A DNA stretch of 64,000 nt, from assembly GCA_021209875.1 (NCBI GenBank), contig JAGYVD010000004.1, positions 4,687,001-4,751,000 of the forward strand. Direction: 5' to 3'. Positions 22,201 to 34,105 of the stretch are shown here, in pieces (position 1 is the stretch's first letter; the number at the start of each line of letters is the position of its first letter). A program made the position numbers and the translations under genes. The notes beneath the pieces are model-generated. The model saw only the letters and a list, made by a program, of their open reading frames with translations, did not search any database and had not been told where the DNA came from. The DNA is from Rosellinia necatrix. Its lineage: Eukaryota > Ascomycota > Sordariomycetes > Xylariales > Xylariaceae.

Positions 22201-25164
22201 GCCGTCGAGTTGCAGTTTAAGACGGTAGGGGATTGTCGATATTGTAGGCCCTGTCATTTCATCGATGCCCAAGACCGAAGAAGCCCCTCGTCCAGCGACG
22301 GTGAGGCCAAATACAGTATCCGGGCTCTCCGTATATAACGATATTAGAATGCTCCAGGCCAATTTGAGTCTGTTGGGGACGCTGAATTCATGCTTCTCTG
22401 GGGAACCAACTTGAATAGTGAAAGTCTTCCTAGCAGCTGGATTAGGTGCATGGGTTGTAGGGGGCATTGAGGGGAATGCGGCAGCATGCAAATCCACGAA
22501 GTACTCTTTCCAAAAGTTCTCGGCACCCGTCTTCGACTCTGATATATAGCTGATAAAGTTGTTGAATGGCCGATAAGGCATATTACTAGCCCCGTCGTAT
22601 GCTGCTTGAACTTGCTGGAGGAGCAACGGCATCGCCCAACCATCACTCAGAGCATGATGTATGGCAAATGTAAACACATAACAACTATCTTGATGGCCCG
22701 AACGACGAAGGGAAAAACATGTCAGGTCTTTACCAATTCCCCAGTCATTCCATATATTTGTCTCTGTGGCTGTCGACTCAATGTCCGTTTCTAGCTTCAA
22801 AGGTAGAGTCTTGCGGACGACGACCTGGTACATAGCGCCAGTCGCTGACTGGATAAAACGTGTTCGAAGGATGGGGTTCATGTCCACCGTCATATCCCAG
22901 GCCCGCTGGAATTTGTGGATGTCCAAATCGACAGGGAGCTTGTACTCGAAAGAGACGGCGTACGCGCCAGGCCTCGTCGCGGTAAGAGATATCAGACCCT
23001 CTTGTAGCGGAGTAGATGGGTAGATGTCCTCAATGTCATGCCTGTCTTGGAGCTGACAAATCTGCACAGCCCAGTCGATGAGTGACTCTCGATCCTCTGT
23101 CTGGGCGATTAAAGAAAATGGCAAGATCGGGGTTACAGCCTCCAAGAATGCTGAGCTCAAAAAGGCCGCCATTTCTTCGAGACTCCTACGCCGAAAAACA
23201 TCACGCACAGGAAGTGTGAGCTGCTGCCGTCGAGCTGCGGCTGACAGTTTCATGGCATGGATTGAAGTTCCACCAAGCTCGACAAAGTTGTCATCCAGCC
23301 CAATATCGTTATCGGGGATCAGCAAGACACCTGCCCAGAGCTTTTGAACAGCCTTTTCCATAAGAGTAGACGGCGCACGTTTGGCCCTCGCCGTCTGGGT
23401 TGTGCCGTATGACTGAAGTTGGCGCTGGGTAAGTGCGGTAGCCAAAGACCGCAGTTTACGCCTATCGCTCTTACCACTTGGCATCAGGGGCATATAACTA
23501 ATAGGCAGAAATACGCTTGGCACCATCCATTCTGGCATGATCTTCCGCAGCTGCTGCTGGGCTGTTTGAGTCTGTGTAATCAAATCCCAAGCTGACTTGA
23601 GGAGCTGGGGCTCTTGAGTACCAACACTTTCTGAAACCAACTGGGTGTTGGGTAAGATAAACGCAATCAGGGTCTCCAAGTCATCGACATTAACAACATC
23701 AACGACGAGATGGCGGGCATCAGGGAGAAGCTTACGCAAGTTGTACTCAACTTCAGCCACTTCAAGCCTCTGACCGCGGAACTTTTTTTGGTTATCTTTC
23801 CGTCCAACATAACGGATCGAGCCATCCATGGGATCAAGAGAGCAGAGATCGCCGGTTTTATATAACTTAACACCCTCGGTGATAGTATCGGATGGATACT
23901 TGTACCAGCAGGGTGGATCAATGAAAGCCTCCGCTGTTTTCGTAATATCGTTGATATATCCCCTCCCAATCGCGGGCCCGTCAAGGACTAGCTCACCAAC
24001 ATTGCCAGCTACCTCTAGCCGGTTGTGATCATCTGGATTAACTATCCAGCAAGCTACACCCGTGCCAAAGCCTAGGTTTGATGCATCGATGTGATCGGTG
24101 TCGTTAATACACAATCTCCTGACGAGATTGATAACCGACGCTTCGCTGACACCATATGCAACGAATAGGTCCAGGTGCGGCGCCCACTTCCGCACGTCAT
24201 CCTCGTCGATCGCCTCGCCTCCAAGACCTAGTGTTTGAAGCATAGGGAGATCGGCTGGATCGATGACTCGGGCCAGGGATGGAGTTAGGATGGCAAAATT
24301 TGGAGAAAGTCGATGGGCTTCACCCCTGAGGTCGCTGATTCGCCCTTCGTCAGAAGGAATGCAAACACACGCGCCAACAATCAATGTTGTCAACATTTCA
24401 GTGAGACATAAATCGAACGCATATGAGGCAAATTGCAGCACTCGCGACTTGGCACTCATATTGATCGCCTCCGCATGCGCTATTGCACTGCTGCAGAACG
24501 CGCGATGTTCGATCGCAACAGCTTTAGGCCGCCCAGTTGAGCCAGAGGTGAAAATAGCATACGCAACGTGGCTGGGGTTGACCTCTGCCGTTTTCGGAGC
24601 TGGCTGGCGCGCGTCATAGGCGTCGATAATGAAGACCTCCGAAGCCAGTTGGCTCGCAATCGAGGCGGTCTGGTTTGACGCGACAACTCTTGTTGCATCA
24701 ATAACGTTGCACATGTCCCTCAGTCGAGCTATAGGGTGAGATGGATCCAGAAGAACAAAAGCACCGCCAGCCTTCAAAATCCCGAGAATCGCGACAGGCA
24801 CCCATTTTGATTTTTCGGCACAGACCGGCACATACACCTCCGGTCCGACACCATGGTGTGCTAATTGTGCAGCAAAAGAGTTTGAGAGTCTTTCGAGCTC
24901 CGCGTAAGTGTATTGCCCGTCCCAGGCGTAGATTGCTACCGCCTCAGGCTGAGAATGGGCGCGATCCTGGATAATTTCATGTATACAGTTGTTGTTGCGA
25001 ATCGAAGGTTGCAGAGGCGCGCACGGCATTTGTTGAAGCGTTTTAGTGTTGCTATTGACGGCTTTATCTCCTGCTTTCATCGGCAATATATCAAGGGTGA
25101 TCTTGATACCTGGCCGATCTCCACCGCCGTCAATGCCTATATTTTGGTCGTGAAGTATCGTCAT
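7251..25164 (-). CDS. Five-module nonribosomal peptide synthetase
   Basis: Three exons, 25164-17912, 17826-14112 and 14045-7251, give about 5920 residues. Introns of 85 and 66 bp join in phase and restore continuous A3 and C3 domains. Order, with landmark residues: A1 (about 60-575), T1 (Ser 634), C1 (HHALSDG, 836), A2 (about 1150-1650), T2 (Ser 1706), C2 (HHSLYDG, 1908), A3 (about 2210-2720), T3 (GGDS, Ser 2783), E3 (HHLVVDIISW, 2961), C3 (NHAIIDG, about 3429), A4, T4 (GADS, Ser 4315), C4 (HHALYDG, 4542), A5, T5 (GDS, Ser 5430), C5 (THAQYDGGS, about 5630). There is no starter C domain, no N-methylation domain, no thioesterase and no reductase. In fungal synthetases a terminal C-like domain usually cyclises the chain, so a cyclic pentapeptide with a D-residue at position 3 is inferred. 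Predicted binding-pocket residues: A1 DLTLGGAVI, A2 DVAVAVLIL, A3 DAYFIGGIC, A4 DIYLVGAVF, A5 DAYFLGGIC. I cannot assign amino acids from these. Confidence 0.95.
14046..14111 (-). other. NRPS intron 2 (66 bp)
   Basis: Donor GTAAAT and acceptor CAATAG. It joins T-I-N-T-E to Y-D-I-A-L-N-I in phase 0, restoring the C-terminal part of condensation domain C3. Confidence 0.9.
17827..17911 (-). other. NRPS intron 1 (85 bp)
   Basis: Donor GTGCGT and acceptor TCTAG, interrupting adenylation domain A3 just after the F-D-A-S-I-Y-E-I-F motif. Splicing gives F-N-T-L-A-F-G-G-C-L-C, which matches the other A domains of the protein. Confidence 0.9.
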
Positions 25165-27805
25165 ATTCAGATCCTTCTGCAGTATCTAGAAAATAATATA
25201 TTGGACTAAAATAGGGTATGGCAAATAGAACCCTTACTGATAAGGTTGGAAAGTGCGCAATACCCATTAACATATTATGAAGGGCATGCCGTCTTATGTG
25301 ATATTAAAAAGTTGTTGGTCAAATACCAAACTAACTCTCGCCGGTTGACCCCTTCTCTTCGTATACACAACTGAAGCCACCCGCTTGCCACGCACAACCA
25401 AAAAAATAACAAGACCAAAGTTCAAGACCACTGCCCTCGGAAGTGTACATAACCGAGGAAACCGAAGACTAACCAACCATGGGTAAACCCCAATAATCGG
25501 GTTGATATGCAGTTACGTAACAAAGGATGCCATCCAATGTCCCATCTGGATTGCAAGCAATAGTGCCGATGACATCACAAGCGCCAGAATATATTAATTG
25601 TGTCCTCGCATTAGCGCAATATACAGGGTCCTGAGCATGCCACACCAAGATCAGCCCTTCGTACATGCTACTATGTATAAACACGTGTCAGGATAACCCC
25701 ACACTAGTGTATAATATAATATCATGAATCGATGGCCAGCGGGTAACTCTTGCCCAAATGAGGGTAGCGCTTTCTGTCCGTTTCCTTCTTTCTCGGGACC
25801 TGTTATGAATACTCCGATTCGCCGCCACACGATACACACAGGACCCCTGTCAAGGTTAGAAACCAAGTATGTACTTTGGTTTAGTTTAGTGCATCCGGCA
25901 TAGCAAAGAGTGGTATAGTTGCGCAACCAGTGTGATAGGTCTTCCTCAGCACTCATTTACATTAGTCTTGTGTGGGCATGTCAAGCTAGAGGAATGGTAA
26001 GATGACTCGGTTGCTCGAATAACGTGGTGTATATTCGAGTTTCGTCATTGCCCTTATACCTTTCCACCCCCGGCTATCATTTTCGTTTCTCAGGATCCTA
26101 TACTGCCTGCAGTTTCAAATGACTTAGTGCCCTCTCGCAAATATAGCATTTTGTAAATCTGCCGTACCAACCTACCCGTTCACTCGATGAAGTTCCGGCC
26201 TAACAAGGGTAAAAGCTAGCCTACTGAATATCTAAAACTACTTCACCACTCAAGACGTCCGACATGGTCATTCAACAATCAGGGGTGCTAAATCTGAGGG
26301 AGTTTATTATCTATGGCATTGAAAATACTCCTAAGGCAATGTCTTCGCGTTTACTTTGTGGTCATTAGACATGAAATGGCATTCAACTCACATTTCCATA
26401 CTTACTCCATTTTACCCGAGGGGCGATCTCTCTTGACAAAACAAGCGCTATTTATGAAATTTCGAGAACTATAGCATGTCGTCAGTGGCGGGTTGTGACG
26501 TTCGCTGTTGGCGGAGCCTAAGCCTTTTTTTTTTTTTTTTGGGTTCTCTCATATGTCAAAATTAAAAGCAACCCGAAATAAGTTCACGCTCCACCAGAAA
26601 TACATGCTGCTATTTACACTGCGCGGTGTGCCCTGTTGGTGATGTAGATCACGACTCTTTACCCCTCACCTTCCAGGCCCCCTTCCACCCCGTTTTCTTG
26701 GCTACCTTTTTCCTTCCCTGACACCCTTCTGGCCCATGTAACTATTTGATGGATTATCTGCAGGGGAAAAAAGCAAACATGCGTGCCAAGCCAATCCTTA
26801 CAGGGGTTCTGTAAGGAACTTTCCTGAGCGACACAGGATATTTGACGTCTCCCGGGGATACATAGAGATAAGGTTAATTATTCGCCCAGCTTTTTGTAAG
26901 TACATTTGGGACTAGTTTTTTAAGGCACAGTAACTAATTAGCCGAAACCGGCTAGACCAACTTGCTTGATGCCTGGATACTATTCCAGTTGCAGACGCCT
27001 CGACAGTTCATCATGGGTTCATGGATTCACGATTAGCCACTCGGAAAGCTTGGTAGTCAATAGCGGCAGTCGCTACCAACTAAGTTAAAGTTACATCCCG
27101 GAAGGAAACACGATTCGGTTGCCATTTTACTCTCCACGTAGTTACAAGCGATTTATATGCGCCAGGGTTTAGCACTTACGCTAGCATTGTACCCAAACCC
27201 TTGGTTCTGATCCCATTGGAGTTCTCGTATATGCTTTTTTTTTTTTTTTTTTAACAAGCCAAGGTTCCTAACATTCACCTAGTATAGTCGTATCAAGTGT
27301 GTTCTTGTCCTCTACTCATCACTTCGTACACAGTGTTGAAAACGAGGGCTGCACACCGCTCATGTAACCCTTCCAAGCCCATCCTAGACTCTGTGTTGGT
27401 ACAGAGAGACCTTGCTAAAATCATTCTGATCACGTTTATACCGGTGTAAAGTAGTTCTAAGATTGTTGACTGACAGCGGAAGTAACCCCCGTGTATCTTC
27501 TGCGAAACACCCACAACTTTCACCTTTGTTGCTTTGTTGGAGCAAGTATCGAAAATATTTGTCTTGAACGCCTTTGGCGTCCGGATAGGGCGAAATTCTA
27601 TTTCCTGAAATGATATTTTGCTCTTTTATAGGCTTCGAGGATAACAGGAACCCATTGCCTCTTCTACTATTTAAGTCTATTCATCACCTATCGATTACTA
27701 TAACAAGCAAACAGGACCCGACTAAATAAACCTTGGGGAGTGTCTTCTTGATACCGGGCAATAATACTTTATTCGGCACACGCGTCGAATTCCACGCATC
27801 ATTTC
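25165..27805. promoter_or_regulatory. Divergent intergenic region between NRPS and methyltransferase
   Basis: A 2.64-kb stretch separates the two divergent start codons, so it must carry both promoters. Poly-T tracts lie near 26525-26540 and 27235-27252. A TATTTAAG element at about 27667 lies some 140 bp before the methyltransferase start. No gene is recognised. Regulator binding sites cannot be named from sequence alone. Confidence 0.5.
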
Positions 27806-29037
27806 ATGATCATCATGCCTCTTGTTCAGTTAGACCCTGAGGACCAGCCTCAAATCTTCGACATTCGTCAGGGTGACGACAACTTCAATCTGGAGGAGGA
27901 AATTATAAACGGCCTAACATCCCAACCCCCCTCGATCCCATCGCTCCTCCTCTGGGATGACAGAGGGCAGAAATTGTTCGATCGGTTCTCGCAACGACCA
28001 TCGTATTATCCTTTTCACAGCGAAATGAAAGTACTGACCCAACATGGGCCAGCAATTGGGAACAGCATACGAGAAGATGGCATATTGCTTGAACTAGGCA
28101 GCGGGTCAGTCTCTGAGTTTTCTCGTTATTCAGCCGCTTCATTGATATGCACATTCATATTACCCCATAATCATGAATTCTATGAGAGTTACGCACCGAA
28201 CGTATTCTATGTTGGTCTGCCTTTCAAACTCACACACTAAACATACACAGTGCCATCCACAAAACCAAGTCGATCCTATCCGGTTTCCGCAAGCAACAAA
28301 AGCCAGTCCAGTATTTCGCTTTAGACGTATCATACGAAGGTCTATTCACAAGCCTGGTTGAACTACGGAGGTCATTCGAAGGCTGTCATTACATCACCAT
28401 CACTGGGCTCTTAGGCACGTATGATGATTGTTTAACTTGGTTGAGTGGACTGAAAGGCATCAGATTGTACCGGTCAGTGACAATTCTGTGGCTGGGAAAT
28501 AGCATCTGCAATATGAACAGCCAAGAGGAAGCCGGCGCGTTTCTAGGCCGTTTCAACGCAGCTTGTAGGTATTCTGGGCTAGGTTGTCGGTTTATTCTCT
28601 CAACCGACATATGCCAGAATGACGACAAGGTGCGCGATGCATACAATATCCAGGGGCCTGAACTACAAGACTTCTTGTTCAACGCTCTGGAATCAGCCAA
28701 CGTAGCTTTAGACTATAAGGCTTTTTCTGCAGCCGACTGGACGCTGTCTAGCTGGCTGGACAACTATAAGCGCACTCTGCATATCTACTTGACGGCTAGC
28801 CGCGACGTGCTCGTCCAATTGCCGTCTTCATCCAATGGCGATGGCGCGGTCACTATTCGTAAAGGGGAAAAGATGCACGTCATTGCGAGCGGGAAATGGA
28901 GTGAAGAGGTAATGGAAAGCATCTGTGAGCAAGCCGGGTTTCGAGTACAGCAACGGTGGAAAGATAACGCCAGCGACTACTGTAAGCACCCACCTGAACC
29001 CTCCCAACTTAGAATCTACTGGCTAATTAAGACATAA
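27806..29037 (+). CDS. EgtD/EasF-type SAM-dependent N-methyltransferase
   Basis: Two exons, 27806-28104 and 28251-29037, give 361 residues. The 146-bp intron (GTCAGT donor, ACTAAAC branch site, ACACAG acceptor) joins G-S to G-A-I-H-K-T-K, restoring the SAM-binding loop L-E-L-G-S-G at residues 95-100. S-Y-Y-P-F-H-S-E (about 67-74) matches the Y-Y-x-x-x-x-E signature of the histidine-specific methyltransferase superfamily. That family includes EgtD and Egt1 (ergothioneine) and EasF/FgaMT (N-methylation of dimethylallyltryptophan). W-L-G-N-S-I-C-N is also family-typical. The enzyme should methylate the alpha-amino group of an amino acid or related small molecule; which one is unknown. It is divergent from an NRPS that has no methylation domain, so supplying an N-methylated building block or capping the product is plausible. 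The start could also be the ATG at 27815. Confidence 0.85.
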
Positions 29038-29974
29038 ATAAAGGTGTGTTCTTGCTGGATCAGGATGCTTTACGGCAGAGGATCTAATGAACTTCGATGA
29101 TAAAACTAACACATCTCCTTATTATTCAAATTATATTCAATTTTACGAAATCAAAGAGAAGCAGTGGCCGTGGCCGTGAACCAATTACTAGTGTCAAAGT
29201 TTCAATGCAAGTGACATGGTGAATGCCTGGTGACTATGCTGAGCATCTAGGATCGTGCACGGAGCAATAGTTGTAGAAACAAAAATAACGGTAATTCGAC
29301 CTAACCCTACCGGTACTCCCTCGGCGCCCACGCATTAATCTCAAGCGTAATAATGTTAGCTAGTTAGGTAGAAAACGAGGCCATTCATAAGGTTTTAGAA
29401 TTTCAGCGCTACCACAACATCATAGATCGCATATTAGCGTCAGCCATATATCAATTTTTTTTTTCTCTCTCTTATAAGCTCAGGCTTTTTCGAGGGAACC
29501 TGCAGTTCCAAGACGAAGTCGCATACAATACACGCTCCATGAACCTCAGATAGGCGGGTTATAGGTCGTTTAAAATTCAGTCGAGGCCGCTGAAATCTGT
29601 TGGTGGATGTATCTTGCATTTTTGTCTCTAGTTTAAGTTAGTTTGCAGGCCTCTCCCACGGCTGACATTTGCTTGGTAACGCACCAATAACCAATTAGAG
29701 CCTACCTTGTGGTATAGCTTAGCCACCTAATTTTACCTCATTCGCTGGAAGACATCGCATATTAGCTTATCAAGGTAAGTTAAGGGCCCCCTAGAAGCGC
29801 AAAGAGAAATAACAAAACCAAAAAAGTTCTGCGACCACTCCCACAAATTTGGCTGGGGAGATTTATCGTTTCTACCTGCAACACGTTGAGGGAATCTGCG
29901 CGCGGCATTCATCATATCACACTTCTACCCGTTCCAGAATCAGAGCAATTTATCTGCTGCTGTGCAGTCTACCT
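29038..29974. other. Intergenic between methyltransferase and MFS gene
   Basis: An AATAAA overlaps the methyltransferase stop (29037-29042) and may serve as its poly-A signal. The rest should hold the MFS promoter. No further gene is seen. Confidence 0.5.
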
Positions 29975-31996
29975 ATGTGTCTCCCTAACAAAGCAACCGC
30001 TGCGGCTGCGGCCTCTGTCAGCACTGCTGCAGAGACCCTGTCACTTACCCACCCCCAGGAGCCCACGACTCTTGAGAAGACAGCTAATCGAGATGCCGAA
30101 CGCTCCTCCACCAATGTCCCCCAGGATGCTTGGAACACTCAGGGTGAAGAGAAGGCATCAAGTACAGAGGTGGCAGAGGAAAACCCGTCCGATGTGACTG
30201 CAGCTGCGACCGAAGAAGACGAGCAACAATATCCCTCTCCCTGGAAGTTGATGTTGTTGACAATCGCTCTCTGCTTCGCGTTATTGCTCGTCTCCTTGGT
30301 GAGCCCCAGGGACCCCGTGACTATACTTATTCGCAAACTCGCTAACAAGGTCCGTAGGATAGCACCATCCTCGCTACAGTGATTCCAAGCATCACTGCTG
30401 AGTTCCACTCACTCAATGATGTGGCGTGGTACGCTAGCTCATATCTCTTCGCCGTCAGCGCCTTGCAGCTATTGTATGGTAAACTGTACACAATGTATTC
30501 GGTCAAATGGGTCTTCTTAGTGGGCGTCCTGCTTTTCGAGCTCGGCTCTGTTATTGCGGGCGTCTCCCCTTCCTCCGCCGTTCTTATCGCTGGGCGAACA
30601 GTTTCCGGTGCTGGGGCCGCTGGAATATTCGCCGGCGCAATAATTCTCATCGCGATGTCGGTTCCCCTACGGCGTCGACCCCTTTACACCGCCGTGCTGT
30701 CCAGTATGCATGGTATTGCTAGCGTGATTGGCCCTCTGTAAGTTATTGGCAGCTTTTGTCGTCGCGCGAATCCATACCAACCATTCTAGTATCGGAGGCC
30801 TTTTTGCAGATCATCTAACATGGCGGTGGTGCTTCTATGTGAGTAGCTTCCTGAGCTCATTACTCGTTTGGGCACCTTGAGATAATTAACTCGAGGAATT
30901 GCAGATCAATCTCCCCTTCGGAGCAGTTACAATTGTTCTGTTGATCCTATTCTTTCCGGATTACCCACCAATGCAAGCTGGGCTATCTTTCCGGGAAAAG
31001 GTTAATCAATTTGATCTACCAGGCACGTTCTCCTTGATACCGTCGATTATCTCCCTTCTACTTGCATTACAATGGGGTGGTGTGAAATATCCTTGGGCAG
31101 ATGGTCGCATCATAGCGCTATTTGTGGTCTTCGTTGTCTTAGGGGTTCTTTTCAGCTTTGTTCAGGTTCGACAGAAGGATTCTGCCACTATCCCCTTGCG
31201 CCTCCTAAGGAACAAAAACATTACTGCAGCCGTATGGTACGGGGTGTGGCTGAACGCTGCAGTTTTCATTTTTACGTATTACCTACCTATCTGGTTTCAA
31301 GCTATTCAGGGCGTTTCGGCTACGCAATCTGGGATTCGGAACCTGCCGAGCATCCTTGGCCTCGTCGTCTTTTCTATACTTGGCGGCGGCCTCGCGACCG
31401 CGTTCGGCCAGTACGTTCCTTTGATGCTTATTTCCGCTGCCGTCACGGCGATTGGGTCAGGCCTTCTCAGCACACTTGAAGTTGGATCAGGCATCGGCCA
31501 TTGGCTCGGTTTCCAGATTTTGATGGCCGGGGGAGCGGGACTCGGCATACAGAATGTTATGCTTGTTGCACAAGTGGCCGTCCCTAAGATAGACATGGCC
31601 ATGGCCACGTCTATCCTTACCTTCTCGCAGACGCTCGCTTCATCCATTTTCTTGGCCGTCGCTCAGACTATCTTCCAGAACCAGTTAACCGGTAATTTGG
31701 CCGCGGAGGCACCTGAAGTAAACCCCGATTCAGTCATAAGCACAGGCGCTACTGGGTTCCGGAAAAGCGTCGCCCCTAAGCAACTCCCCGCGGTCCTACG
31801 AGCCTACAATGAAGCACTGATACAGACTTTCTTCGTAGCGGTTGCTGCTAGCGCGTTATCTATTTTAGGGCCTATGTTTATGGACTGGATATCATTGAAA
31901 ACGGCAGACAAGAGAGGTGGCAATAACCTTGCACAGGCACCTAATAATGAACAGCAGGCTGGCGAAGATGCGGAAACGACAGCGCTACGACGCTGA
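29975..31996 (+). CDS. MFS transporter, DHA2-like multidrug/metabolite exporter
   Basis: Four exons, 29975-30298, 30358-30737, 30790-30838 and 30905-31996, give 614 residues. Introns of 59, 52 and 66 bp are all GT-AG and in phase. The first intron restores the conserved L-D-S-T-I-L-A-T-V-I-P at TM1, and the short third exon supplies I-G-G-L-F-A-D-H-L-T-W-R-W-C-F-Y before I-N-L-P-F-G. These are signatures of 14-TM fungal DHA2 drug:H+ antiporters, as found for toxin and metabolite efflux in secondary-metabolite clusters. The first 80-90 residues are a hydrophilic Ala/Glu/Thr-rich cytoplasmic tail. The first in-frame ATG (29975) is used. It lies 0.94 kb downstream of the methyltransferase on the same strand and most likely exports the NRPS product. 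Confidence 0.92.
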
Positions 31997-33799
31997 AGCG
32001 TAATTTGGCCAGTAAATGTATCCGCCAATAACGATAACCTCCCAATCAACCATTTATAACTTGGTTTGGTTCATAGATTCACCAGTTTTACCCTCCTAAT
32101 TATTCTCGTTCTAACAACATCTCAATAAAATTTGGCTCATAACCGCTCGTTACTCGCCTATATTGTGTTCTACCTGAGCCTATTCCACCTGGGATGGGTC
32201 GTCTTCCGGAGTTATCCTCGCGCTAGCGCTGCCCGCATGCACATAAAGGCATTTTATTTGCACTGTGAGCCAATGCCAATGATGGTGTGTAATTTCCACG
32301 TGGACCTTCGTACATACTTGGGTAGCTTTCAAGCGCTTTCAGATAACTATAGTTGTGTGGCGTAACGCTGTCGCGTCGCACCATCCTGACGAATTCTGGT
32401 TCTGTCTTCTCCGAAACCCCTGTATTGTAATTAGTTAGCGGGCACATGGGAGAATAAAGGCTGCTATTGGACGTGTACTTTTGTCGCACGCCGACGATCG
32501 GACATCCACGTCCAATAACGTAGGAGCCTTAGGTATCGACCCGAGGATCATCAAAGTGTTCCCTACTACGGACATATGGTACGTTCACTGTTTTGACTGG
32601 TCATTCAGGTCATTGACCCTCCACATCGTGTTGCCTTACGTTTGGTACTTGCGCCGAATAGGAGGGGGGAAACCTGCTTGGCAATTCGGCTGCGGAACCC
32701 GCCAGCACATTCAAACAAGCTCAACAATGTCTTGCATTAGCGCTATTTAGAAAGGATAAGGGTCCAAGAAAATATTTGCCGTGGACCCGACTGACGACGA
32801 TGCAGCCTCGTGCTAAGCCAGCTGGGACAGCGAAGGGTGAAAAGACATTGTTGTATTGGAAACAGAGAGACGGATCCCCAGTGGCGTGGTCAGCTAAACA
32901 CAGTACTCGACTTATGCATTCCTTCCCCTGCAATACACCTACACATTACGCCTGCCACATAGCTAACCCATCCCAGGAATGGATCTGGTGGGACACCAAT
33001 TTTACCGCCAATTCAACCATCAACCTAACTAACAAACCTAACCAACCAACCTAACTAATTAGCCTAACTAACTAGCCTAACTCACCAATTAAACCAACCC
33101 CCTAAACACTGTTTCGGATAGTACTTTAGTTAGTGACCTACACTGTGTAAACTTCTAAAGACACCAAATTGGTGAGCTTTTTGACCTTGTAGCTCCTGAT
33201 ATTAAGCGGTCGATAAAGTTGCGCATTGCATTGTAGCATAGCGTCATACGGGCCGCATCGCGCCACGCGCTGTCACCGAATTTCGATGGCACCGAGTACC
33301 GACATACTAAGTACAGATATGGTGTGCCCAGTATAAGCTGACAATGAGAGTCGGATGTAACTATTGAACCAGCCAGTTACAGAGATCTAACTAGACCAGG
33401 GGCAGATGCAGGGGAAATCTCGCCACTAATTTAGGTTTCCCGCTATACCTGCTTAGGGCGCGCATGTCATAAAACAGGGGCCTCAGGGCTTAGCTCTGCG
33501 CTGCCCTCCAAGCTGCAGATATGTACAATGCATACATTCTATGGCACGCTACCACGTTATTTGCCAATGACGCAGATTAGGCAGGGATCCAACTACCCTC
33601 CGTCGTCTACACCATTACTTAATATCCAGAGGTACCACAGAGGTACCCTTTCGGATCTTATGGCTGAAGAAGGCAAAACAAATCCGTCCCATGAAGAAGC
33701 ATGATACGGAACAGATACGGGAGGTACCCGTACGTCCGGGCCACATTGCTGCATCGCATCATCGGACCGTGAGATCTTCTCAAAAGCCGAACCCCGAAT

Positions 33800-33821
33800 A
33801 CACACACACACACACACACAA
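33800..33821. repeat. AC dinucleotide microsatellite
   Basis: About eleven uninterrupted CA/AC units, read directly. Confidence 0.9.
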
Positions 33822-33929
33822 CAGATGCACAGGAAATGCCGCCGGTCCCCCATACCAGGCATGGGTTAGGCGGAACCAGGTCCCAAGTGGAGCGCCCCCG
33901 TCCCAGAGATGTTAGGTGGATCTTAAATT

Positions 33930-34105
33930 CGCCCTTGAATAGAACTAGCTGATCTGGTGCTGAATGAGGTTAACCTGTCACTCTGCTAGCTGATCTGATG
34001 CTGAATGTGGTTAATCTGTCATTAAGCTCTTGAATAGGTCGAGCTGATCTAATGCCGAATGTGGTTAATCTGTCGTTACGCTCTTGAATAGGTCGAGCTG
34101 ATCAC
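33930..34105. repeat. Imperfect ~54-bp tandem array
   Basis: Three diverged units beginning GCTGATCT and containing GAATGTGGTTAATCTGTC, followed by a partial fourth. The last two units share CTCTTGAATAGGTCGA before the next repeat. Units differ by several substitutions, many of C/T or G/A type. Confidence 0.75.
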
